DNA from: an uncultured Collinsella sp.
GTDB lineage: Bacteria > Actinomycetota > Coriobacteriia > Coriobacteriales > Coriobacteriaceae
Direction: 5' to 3'
Assembly: GCA_958438955.1 (NCBI GenBank)
Contig: CAUBTS010000005.1
Coordinates: forward strand, 1-41,864
Length of the DNA: 41,864 nucleotides
A program made the translations under genes and the position numbers. How positions within the stretch are numbered: the first letter of the stretch is position 1; each line of letters begins with the position of its first letter. The notes under the pieces were generated by a model. It ran no database searches and was not told where the DNA came from. It saw only the letters and a program-made list of their open reading frames with translations. Positions 16,676-25,136 of the stretch are shown here, one piece after another.

Positions 16676-17718
16676 TGGATCCGAGCGTCTACATCCCCGC
16701 CTACCTGGAGCGCACCTATCTGGCGTCGCACCCCGAGCTCACCGATGCAGCACGCGAGCTTGTCCATAACGACATTAGCGCGAATCCCCAAAAGTATGCG
16801 CAGTCCGAGCATGCCCAGGCGCTGCTGTCCTACGCCGGTGTTCATCGCCACCTGCTCGACGAGCTTCATCGCATCGAGGACATGGGCAGCGACGAGGAGT
16901 TCGAGCAGACGCGCAATCGTCTGTTCGACGACATGCGAGATGAGCTGCTCAAGATTGTCCGCGTCGATGCGTATGTCCTCGATGCCCAGCTGCTCGCCAT
17001 CATTTTGGCGGACACGCCCGTTGACGCCTGCCTGGGCGACCTGATGAAGCTCGAGGCGACCACGGCCGATTACCTGCAGCAAAGTGTGCCCGGGTTCGAT
17101 ATGGAGGCCCCACACTACTGGGCCAACAATGTTTTGGCCGACGGTGTCACCGCAGCAGACCTTACCGTGAGCGAGCCGGCTCTAATCGGGTGGCTTCACA
17201 CACTCGAGGCCATCTCGCAGCTGTGCATGGCGAGCGCTCGTTACCGTGCTGCCGCCAACTACGCCCGCCGTGTTCTTAAGGCAGAAGGCTATCCCACCCG
17301 AGCTGCAGGCACCGTGCTACTCGCCCTCGCTCGCTTGGAAGACGAGGACGGCTTTTTTGCCCTGGCCCACCAGCTCGAGGAAGAGATCGGGGCTGACGCG
17401 CTCGAGAACTCTCCTTGGTATCTGCTCGCCCGCACAATCCTCTTGTTCAAAACGAACAAGATGCGTCCGGCGGTGCGTGCGCTGCGTGAGTTCGCTAACC
17501 GCTGCGAGGGCGGCGCATTCTTCTTGCTGAATCCCATGTACCAGACACCGTACCTTCCCTGCCGACCCGAGCCGCGCGACCCCTGGGACCTCTCGCACCA
17601 GGCGGTTTGGGAAGCCGACGGCATTATCTCGGACACCCCCGACTTTGCCCCCTGGGCCAACGCCTGCGAAGATGTATCGCAGCTTGCCCAGGAATTTGCG
17701 CGCCGCTACGGATTTTAG
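16675..17718 (+). CDS. Helical-repeat (TPR-like) protein B
   Basis: A 347-residue paralogue of the preceding protein. DELLKIVRVDAYVLDAQLL corresponds to LREAAALDPANWDAQRML of protein A. ARYRAAANYARRVLKAEGYP corresponds to its RYRMSLEAANRSLDFAPNDP. SPWYLLARTILLFKTNKMRPAVRALREFANRC corresponds to DPWTLIALMSAAWRELDYEGAEHYLRILARSC. It has no visible catalytic motif, signal peptide or membrane segment. The start overlaps the upstream stop by one base. A MurT-GatD fusion gene begins 45 bp downstream on the same strand, so the three may be one operon. Function unknown; a scaffolding role is only a guess. Confidence 0.7.
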   Translation: MDPSVYIPAYLERTYLASHPELTDAARELVHNDISANPQKYAQSEHAQALLSYAGVHRHLLDELHRIEDMGSDEEFEQTRNRLFDDMRDELLKIVRVDAYVLDAQLLAIILADTPVDACLGDLMKLEATTADYLQQSVPGFDMEAPHYWANNVLADGVTAADLTVSEPALIGWLHTLEAISQLCMASARYRAAANYARRVLKAEGYPTRAAGTVLLALARLEDEDGFFALAHQLEEEIGADALENSPWYLLARTILLFKTNKMRPAVRALREFANRCEGGAFFLLNPMYQTPYLPCRPEPRDPWDLSHQAVWEADGIISDTPDFAPWANACEDVSQLAQEFARRYGF

Positions 17719-17763
17719 TGACGCACTCGACCCGACCATGTCGTTTACGTTAGGAACGGTTTC

Positions 17764-19941
17764 ATGAATCTCCGCTCATCTCTTGCCTGCACCTCGAGCG
17801 ATATCGCTCGCTGGGGACTGCGCTCTGTCCTCAAACGGCAGGGCGGCGTACTCCCCGGCCGCATCGCCATGAAGATCGATCCCGAGTTGCTGAGCGACCT
17901 CGCTGGCCTTGTCGACCGCAGCGTGGTGATTACGGGTACTAATGGCAAGACCACCACCTCCAACCTCATCGCCGACGCCGTTGCCGCCAGCGGCGCCACC
18001 GTGGTATGCAACCGCGCCGGCAACAACATGGAGCCGGGCGTGGTGGGCGCACTGCTCGAAGCGCGCAGCGACCTCAAGCGAGCCGGTGGCGGCAAGCGCG
18101 TGGGCGTTTTTGAGTGCGATGAGCTTTACACCGTACGCGTCCTGCCCAAGCTCAAGCCGACGTACTTCGTGCTGCTCAACCTGTTCCGCGACCAGCTGGA
18201 TCGCTATGGCGAGATCGATCACACCCAGGAGGTCATCGCCCATGCGTTGGAGCTCTCGCCGACAACAACGCTTATCTACAACGCCGACGACCCGCTGTGC
18301 GCCTCGATTGCCGCGCGCGTTCCCAACGCGAGCATTGCCTTTGGCATCGACGGCGCCACCAACACCGAGTCTGACCGCATTAGCGACTCGCGCTTTTGCT
18401 CGCAGTGCAACGCCCCGTTGGAGTACGACTATGTGCAGTATGGTCAACTCGGCGCCTACCATTGCCCCTCGTGCGGTTGGGCACGCCCCGCACTGGTCCG
18501 TCGCGTGACGGGCGTGGAGCTCGGCTGCGACGGCTACGGCTTTGACCTGGTCTTTGGATCTGCGTCCGACGCGGCTGCCGTACACATCGCCACGCGCTAC
18601 AACGGCCTGTACATGGTCTACAACGTTGCCGCTGCATTCTTTGCCGCACGCGAGTTGGGCGTGGACACGGCGCTTCTACAGCCCACGCTCGATGCCTACG
18701 TCCCCGCCGGCGGACGTATGGGCCGCTGGGAGATCGCCGGCCGTACCGTCGAGGCAAACCTGGCCAAAAATCCCGTGGGCTTCGATCGCCAGATCCAGTC
18801 CATTAAAACGGCAGGCGGCAGGCTCTGCGCCTTCTTCCTGAACGACAACGACGCCGACGGCCACGATGTCTCGTGGATCTACGACGTCGACTTCGAGCGC
18901 ATCGCCGACACACCGGGTCTTGTCGCCTTTGCCGGAGGCACGCGTGCGCACGACATGCAGGTACGCCTCAAGTACGCCGGCATCGATGCCGCTATTATCT
19001 CGGACGTCGCGCAGGCAATTGGCGCCGTTGCGGATGAAGCCGCAGGCGACACTTTCTATGCCGTCGCCAACTACACGGCCTTCCCGCCGCTGGTCAAAGA
19101 ACTCGATGGGCTGAAGGGTGCCGATGCAGCCACGGTTGCTGCCCGCGCTGCAACGTGTGCCGATGGCAGTGCCGTCCCCGTCGGCATCGCGCCAGTCGAG
19201 CTTTCGCGCCCGCTGCGCATCGTCTACCTGTACCCCGATGCCCTCAACCTCTACGGCGACGGCGGCAACGTTATCGCCCTCGAGCGTCGCTGCGCCTGGC
19301 GCGGCATCCCCGTTCGCGTGGACGAGGTCCGTATGGGCGAGTCACTCGATCTCACCGATGCCGATATCGTCATGATGGGTGGCGGCTCCGACCGCGACCA
19401 GCTAGCCGTGGCACACGAGCTGCTCGCCCAAAAAGACAAGGTCGCATCCTATGTTGAGGATGGCGGCTCGCTGCTCGCCATCTGTGGCAGCTATCAGCTG
19501 CTCGGCCGTTCGTACTATATGGGCGAGGATCGCATTGAGGGTCTGGGGGTCATTGCCGCCGAAACCGTACGCGGCTCCGACCGCCTGATCGGCAACGTAG
19601 CCGTCAAAACCGACCTGGCACCTGAGCCCTTTGTGGGATTCGAGAACCATGGCGGCCGCACGCTTTTGGACGCCGATGCCACGCCGCTCGGAACGTCCGT
19701 CGTCACGGGCACCGGCAACAACGGCGACGATGGCTTTGAGGGCCTGATCTACAAGGGCGTCATCGGCACGTACCTGCATGGCCCGGCGCTGCCCAAGAAC
19801 CCCGAGCTCGCCGACTGGTTGATCGCCCATGCCCTCGAGCGCCGTGGCGATGCACAGGCCGCCGCCCTGCTGCCGCTCAAGCCCCTCGACGACACCTACG
19901 AGCACGCCGCCCACGACGCCGCCATGAAGCTCCTCCCCTAG
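17764..19941 (+). CDS. murT-gatD: Lipid II isoglutaminyl synthase, MurT-GatD fusion
   Basis: Amidates the D-glutamate of peptidoglycan precursor lipid II using glutamine and ATP at the cytoplasmic membrane. MurT and GatD are normally separate partner proteins; here they form one 725-residue chain. The MurT part (about 1-460) has the Mur-ligase P-loop GTNGKTTT (58-65), a four-cysteine zinc ribbon (Cys212, 215, 234, 237) and the C-terminal Mur domain with NLAKNPVGFD. After an alanine-rich linker, the GatD part (about 483-700) has the amidotransferase Cys574 in AICGSYQLLG and His672 in TYLHGP. Both active centres look intact. GGAACG-type spacing before the ATG gives only a weak ribosome site. 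A terminator follows at once. Confidence 0.94.
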   Translation: MNLRSSLACTSSDIARWGLRSVLKRQGGVLPGRIAMKIDPELLSDLAGLVDRSVVITGTNGKTTTSNLIADAVAASGATVVCNRAGNNMEPGVVGALLEARSDLKRAGGGKRVGVFECDELYTVRVLPKLKPTYFVLLNLFRDQLDRYGEIDHTQEVIAHALELSPTTTLIYNADDPLCASIAARVPNASIAFGIDGATNTESDRISDSRFCSQCNAPLEYDYVQYGQLGAYHCPSCGWARPALVRRVTGVELGCDGYGFDLVFGSASDAAAVHIATRYNGLYMVYNVAAAFFAARELGVDTALLQPTLDAYVPAGGRMGRWEIAGRTVEANLAKNPVGFDRQIQSIKTAGGRLCAFFLNDNDADGHDVSWIYDVDFERIADTPGLVAFAGGTRAHDMQVRLKYAGIDAAIISDVAQAIGAVADEAAGDTFYAVANYTAFPPLVKELDGLKGADAATVAARAATCADGSAVPVGIAPVELSRPLRIVYLYPDALNLYGDGGNVIALERRCAWRGIPVRVDEVRMGESLDLTDADIVMMGGGSDRDQLAVAHELLAQKDKVASYVEDGGSLLAICGSYQLLGRSYYMGEDRIEGLGVIAAETVRGSDRLIGNVAVKTDLAPEPFVGFENHGGRTLLDADATPLGTSVVTGTGNNGDDGFEGLIYKGVIGTYLHGPALPKNPELADWLIAHALERRGDAQAAALLPLKPLDDTYEHAAHDAAMKLLP

Positions 19942-19947
19942 CACCTC

Positions 19948-19985
19948 ACCACCACAAAGGGGACAGGCACCTTTGTGGTGGTTTT
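19948..19985 (+). terminator. Intrinsic terminator after murT-gatD
   Basis: A 13-bp stem ACCACCACAAAGG/CCTTTGTGGTGGT is followed by TTTT. The right arm with its T-run recurs as a 16-bp direct repeat at 20168-20183 without a nearby partner arm. Confidence 0.85.
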
Positions 19986-20002
19986 GACCCATCCCAGCGG
20001 TT

Positions 20003-20139
20003 TGTCTCAATCTGTAACATCTAGACCGTTAAAAGTCGTCTTACTGTTACAGAATGAGATGTTCGTCCCGACGCCTACCTTTTGTCTCGATCTGTAACAG
20101 ATAGAGCCAATTTGCCCGCCCAGATGTTACAGATTGAGA
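20003..20139. repeat. Two inverted pairs of a 15-bp motif (TCTCAATCTGTAACA)
   Basis: The motif occurs at 20005-20019 (plus), 20045-20059 (minus, one change), 20085-20099 (plus, one change) and 20125-20139 (minus). Starts are spaced exactly 40 bp apart, alternating in orientation. Each plus/minus pair could fold a hairpin. They lie between the murT-gatD terminator and the tRNA. Confidence 0.75.
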
Positions 20140-20239
20140 TATTTGAAAATCGGAATAGAAGCCTACTCCTTTGTGGTGGTTTTCCAGTTTGCCAACGATA
20201 TACGCGCCGGCAAAAAAGTCTGCTATACTCTTTCCCGCT

Positions 20240-20316
20240 GTCCCCATCGTCTAGCGGCCAAGGACGCCACCCTTTCAAGGTGGATATCGCGGGTTCGAAT
20301 CCCGCTGGGGGCACCA
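20240..20316 (+). tRNA. tRNA-Glu (anticodon TTC)
   Basis: The cloverleaf folds fully: the acceptor stem GTCCCCA/TGGGGGC, a D arm with AGCGG, the anticodon stem CCACC/GGTGG with loop CTTTCAA (TTC at 20274-20276), and the T arm GCGGG-TTCGAAT-CCCGC. Discriminator A20313 is followed by an encoded CCA (20314-20316). TATACT at 20224-20229 is a good -10 box. A terminator follows at 20329. Confidence 0.97.
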
Positions 20317-20328
20317 TTTGAATTGAAG

Positions 20329-20359
20329 AGCCCGTTACCCTCGCGGTAGCGGGCTTTTT
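20329..20359 (+). terminator. tRNA-Glu terminator, copy 1
   Basis: AGCCCG.TACC pairs with GGTA.CGGGCT and is followed by TTTTT. Confidence 0.85.
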
Positions 20360-20516
20360 GCTACCCATGCGCCGGGATTCGAACCCGACAGGGTGCGAAG
20401 CTGAGGAAACGCGAAGCGTTTTCCAGCGCAGCACGCAAGGAGCGAAGCGACGCAGCGAAAGCGGGCGGCGCCAGCCGCACGCGGACATCCCGCTGGGGGC
20501 ACCACAGAATCTGAGA

Positions 20517-20547
20517 AGCCCGTTACCAATTCGGTGGCGGGCTTTTT
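20517..20547 (+). terminator. Terminator, copy 2 of the duplication
   Basis: AGCCCG and CGGGCT with TTACC/GGTGG pairing are followed by TTTTT. It is the diverged second copy of the tRNA terminator; the loop differs but the stem is kept. Confidence 0.8.
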
Positions 20548-20608
20548 GCTACCCATGCACCGGGATTCGAACCCGACAGGGTGCGGATCCCGGCATCTTC
20601 CGATGGAC

Positions 20609-20829
20609 CGTGGGCAAAAAATAGCAAATATGAGTACTGTTACCAATTTAGTAACAGCGATTTCATGCCATCAGAAGGCGATTTAGACGCCAGGGGTCCT
20701 ACGGCGGAAGAATTGCAAGCGTTTATCAGCTAAGTACTTGGACATATGTTGCGTAACACTGCATATTTTGCAAAAAGATAATGCTACAGGACTTGTGACA
20801 GTACTCATATTTGACGTTTTTTGCCCACG
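20609..20829. mobile_element. MITE-like element with 35-bp terminal inverted repeats
   Basis: The left end (20609-20643, CGTGGGCAAAAAA then CAAATATGAGTACTGT) and the right end (20795-20829, read in reverse) match at about 31 of 35 positions. The 221-bp unit has no coding frame and an AT-richer interior with a GTTAC/GTAAC stem. No clear target duplication is visible. It lies between the tRNA repeat patch and the glnN terminator. Confidence 0.65.
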
Positions 20830-20888
20830 ACCCCTTATTGCGTGGGTGAATCAGTTGCAAAACGGGCTTCAAAGCGTCCTTCGCAAAC

Positions 20889-20923
20889 AAAAAGCCGGGG
20901 CCCGCGCGATGCGGACCCCGGCT
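20889..20923 (-). terminator. Intrinsic terminator of glnN
   Basis: On the minus strand, AGCCGGGG.CCGC pairs with GCGG.CCCCGGCT and a U-run follows. Confidence 0.9.
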
Positions 20924-20952
20924 CAATACCGTGACGATATGTCAGTTACGTT

Positions 20953-23040
<2,088 letters not shown>

Positions 23041-23466
23041 ACGGAACTCCCTTCGTATCGGCACCGCGTGAGAAGCGGTGTTGATTACTAACGAACGAGT
23101 CATAGCTTAGACTCGCCGTGTTTCCGCGACATTACCGTTATGTTGCTGTCGCGAAACCAATCAATGAGGTTACCCTATCGAGGCGGCGTTGCCACCCTCA
23201 ACAGCCAATCAACTGCATAAATTGCAGACCTCTCCCCATGGTTTAAGGGTAGTCAATTTGGGATGGAGCTCTATTAACTGGTATTTTGCATCAGATACCA
23301 GTCTTTATAGTCCGTGCCTAGATTAGCCGCTCTGTTATAGAGAAAGCCGATAGCAAGGCATCTTTGATTGGTATCCCCGAATAACGAGTGAAACTCCACC
23401 GTGACACAGTGGTGCTGTAGAATCCTTACAACACATCACACTATTACGTATCTAGAGGAGCACGAT
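23041..23466. other. 426-bp divergent region between glnN and metF
   Basis: No gene. Notable structure: GTTTCCGCGACA (23120-23131) and TGTCGCGAAAC (23147-23157) form an inverted repeat close to glnN. ACTGGTAT/ATACCAGT (23277-23302) forms an 8-bp hairpin. I see no recognisable SAM or cobalamin riboswitch before metF. TCTAGAGGAG near 23451 is the metF ribosome site. Confidence 0.5.
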
Positions 23467-24339
23467 ATGCGCGTCGACGAGGTTTTTAAGCAGGCAGCAT
23501 CCCAGGGCACCGCGCCCGTTTCGTTTGAGATGTTCCCGCCCAAGGGCGAGCTCACCCTCGACACGGCTCGCGAAGTGGCAGGCAATCTGTGCAAGCTTTC
23601 GCCGAGCTTTGTCTCGGTCACCTGCTCGGCCGGCGGCTCGGGCAACGGTGCCACCACCGCCCCCATCGCGCATATGATTTCGAGCGAATTCGACACGCCC
23701 TCGGTGGCACACCTTACCTGCGTGGGCCGCTCGCATGCCGATATCGCCGCCAAGATCGACGAGTATCGTACCGCCGGCGTTGAAAACATCCTGGCCCTGC
23801 GTGGAGATCTCCCTGCCGGCGCGACCGAGGACGACAAGCCCGCCTCCGACTACGCCTACGCCCGCGACCTCATCCCCGAGCTCGTCGACGCCGGCTTTTG
23901 CGTGGGCGCCGCAGCCTACCCCGAGGGCCACATTGCCTGTGAGGATCTCAACCTCTCGGTCGAACACCTCAAGCAAAAACAGGACGCCGGCGCAAGCTTC
24001 TTTGTGACGCAGCTCTTCTTTGATAACGAGTGCTTCTACCGCTTCCGCGAGCTTGCCGACAAGGTCGGCATCACCGTGCCCATTACCGCGGGCATCATGC
24101 CGTTTATGGGCAAGTCCCAGATCAGCCGCATGGTCTTTATGTGCGGCGCGTCGCTGCCCTCCCCCGTCATCAAGATTCTCGCCAAGTACGAGAACGACCC
24201 CGAGAGCCTGCAGGCAGCCGGTGTAGATTATGCCGCCCGCCAACTTTGCGACCTCAAGGAGCACGGCGCCGACGGCCTGCACCTGTACACTATGAACCGT
24301 CCTGCGATCGCCGCGACCATTATGGAGCGCCTGGGGTAA
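23467..24339 (+). CDS. metF: Methylenetetrahydrofolate reductase
   Basis: FAD-dependent reduction of 5,10-methylene-THF to 5-methyl-THF, the methyl donor for methionine synthesis. The 290-residue TIM barrel shows the family sequences SFEMFPPKGE near the start, SVTCSAGGSGNG, LALRGDLP and FFVTQLFFDN. The start at 23467 has AGAGGAG upstream. Its stop overlaps the start of the next gene by one base (TAATG). It is the first gene of a three-gene methionine operon, which gives the 5-methyl-THF directly to the downstream cobalamin enzyme. Confidence 0.95.
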   Translation: MRVDEVFKQAASQGTAPVSFEMFPPKGELTLDTAREVAGNLCKLSPSFVSVTCSAGGSGNGATTAPIAHMISSEFDTPSVAHLTCVGRSHADIAAKIDEYRTAGVENILALRGDLPAGATEDDKPASDYAYARDLIPELVDAGFCVGAAAYPEGHIACEDLNLSVEHLKQKQDAGASFFVTQLFFDNECFYRFRELADKVGITVPITAGIMPFMGKSQISRMVFMCGASLPSPVIKILAKYENDPESLQAAGVDYAARQLCDLKEHGADGLHLYTMNRPAIAATIMERLG

Positions 24340-25127
24340 TGGAAAAACCGCACATCGATACAACCGCTGTCGAAGTGCCGGCCGACCTTGCGTCGCCGGC
24401 GCTTTACCGTGTCGATGCCGCGCACCATCCCCGTGTCGACCGTGCCGAGATGCTGCGGTATCTGGGTTACGGCGGCCAGCAGATTGAGCCCGAACTGTCA
24501 CGACGTATTGAGCTTGTCGTTGAACGTCTGGAACTGGACATTGAGCCCCGTGGCGTGCGCCGCGTGTTTGCCGTCGATGCCACGGGCGTGGACGAACAAA
24601 GTGAGCCTTGCATTCGCTTGGTCGGCACCAACGTTGAGCTGCGGGGTCGCGATATCTATCGACATCTCAAAGATGCCCGCTTTGCCGCGCTCATGGCATG
24701 CACCCTCGGCATGGACGCCGAGCGTCGCCTGCGCACCACGGGAGCCCAACATCCCCTGGAGGGCGCCGTGCTCGACGCCGCGTGCTCCGCTTACGTAGAA
24801 GCCGCCGTTGAGCAAATGGACCAGCAGGTCAAGACGGACGCCGCCGTTCATGGGCTCGCCGGCAACTGGCGCTTTAGTCCCGGCTACGGCGACTGCCCGC
24901 TCTCGGCCCAGCGCTCGATCGTCAATGCGCTCAACGCCACGCGGCTCATCGGGCTTACCGTCACACCCACCAGCCTGCTCATGCCCACCAAAAGCGTGAC
25001 CGCGGTGATCGGCCTATTCGACGGCGAAGTCCACGACGCCCAGAGCCGCCCCACCTGCAATATCTGCCGCATGCGCGAGCACTGCCGCTTCCGCGCCGCC
25101 CACACCACCTGCTATTCCAGCCATTAG
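24339..25127 (+). CDS. Stand-alone methionine synthase reactivation-domain protein
   Basis: A 262-residue protein corresponding to the C-terminal AdoMet-binding reactivation domain of MetH, here as a separate gene. The signature FSPGYGDCPLS (about residues 178-188) followed by LIGLTVTPTSLLMPTKSVTAVIGL is the hallmark of that domain. The C-terminus has four closely spaced cysteines (CNICRMREHC and one further on) that could hold a metal. The start overlaps the metF stop. The downstream MetH lacks this domain, so the two proteins together make a split methionine synthase, as known for Thermotoga. Reductive methylation of inactive cob(II)alamin is the inferred role. Confidence 0.9.
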   Translation: MEKPHIDTTAVEVPADLASPALYRVDAAHHPRVDRAEMLRYLGYGGQQIEPELSRRIELVVERLELDIEPRGVRRVFAVDATGVDEQSEPCIRLVGTNVELRGRDIYRHLKDARFAALMACTLGMDAERRLRTTGAQHPLEGAVLDAACSAYVEAAVEQMDQQVKTDAAVHGLAGNWRFSPGYGDCPLSAQRSIVNALNATRLIGLTVTPTSLLMPTKSVTAVIGLFDGEVHDAQSRPTCNICRMREHCRFRAAHTTCYSSH

Positions 25128-25136
25128 GAGCCCTCG

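Larger units (their letters stand above)
20299..20585 (+). repeat. 188-bp tandem duplication of the tRNA-Glu 3' end and terminator
   Basis: The 18 bases ATCCCGCTGGGGGCACCA of the tRNA 3' end (20299-20316) recur at 20487-20504. The terminator and the following GCTACCCATGCRCCGGG stretch through GACAGGGTGCG (20353-20397) recur at 20541-20585. Every matching block is offset by exactly 188 bp. The second copy lacks the tRNA 5' part; in its place is a GC-rich block (20399-20486) with AACGCGAAGCGTTT and repeated GCGAAGCG words. Confidence 0.85.

Noticed and set aside
20373..20398. A tRNA on the minus strand at the T-arm-like sequence (also 20561-20585)
   Set aside because: Only a T-arm folds (TCGGG-TTCGAAT-CCCGG); no acceptor, D or anticodon arms accompany it.
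23158..23460. SAM or cobalamin riboswitch before metF
   Set aside because: None of the conserved core strings of these riboswitches could be found by eye; a covariance search would settle it.
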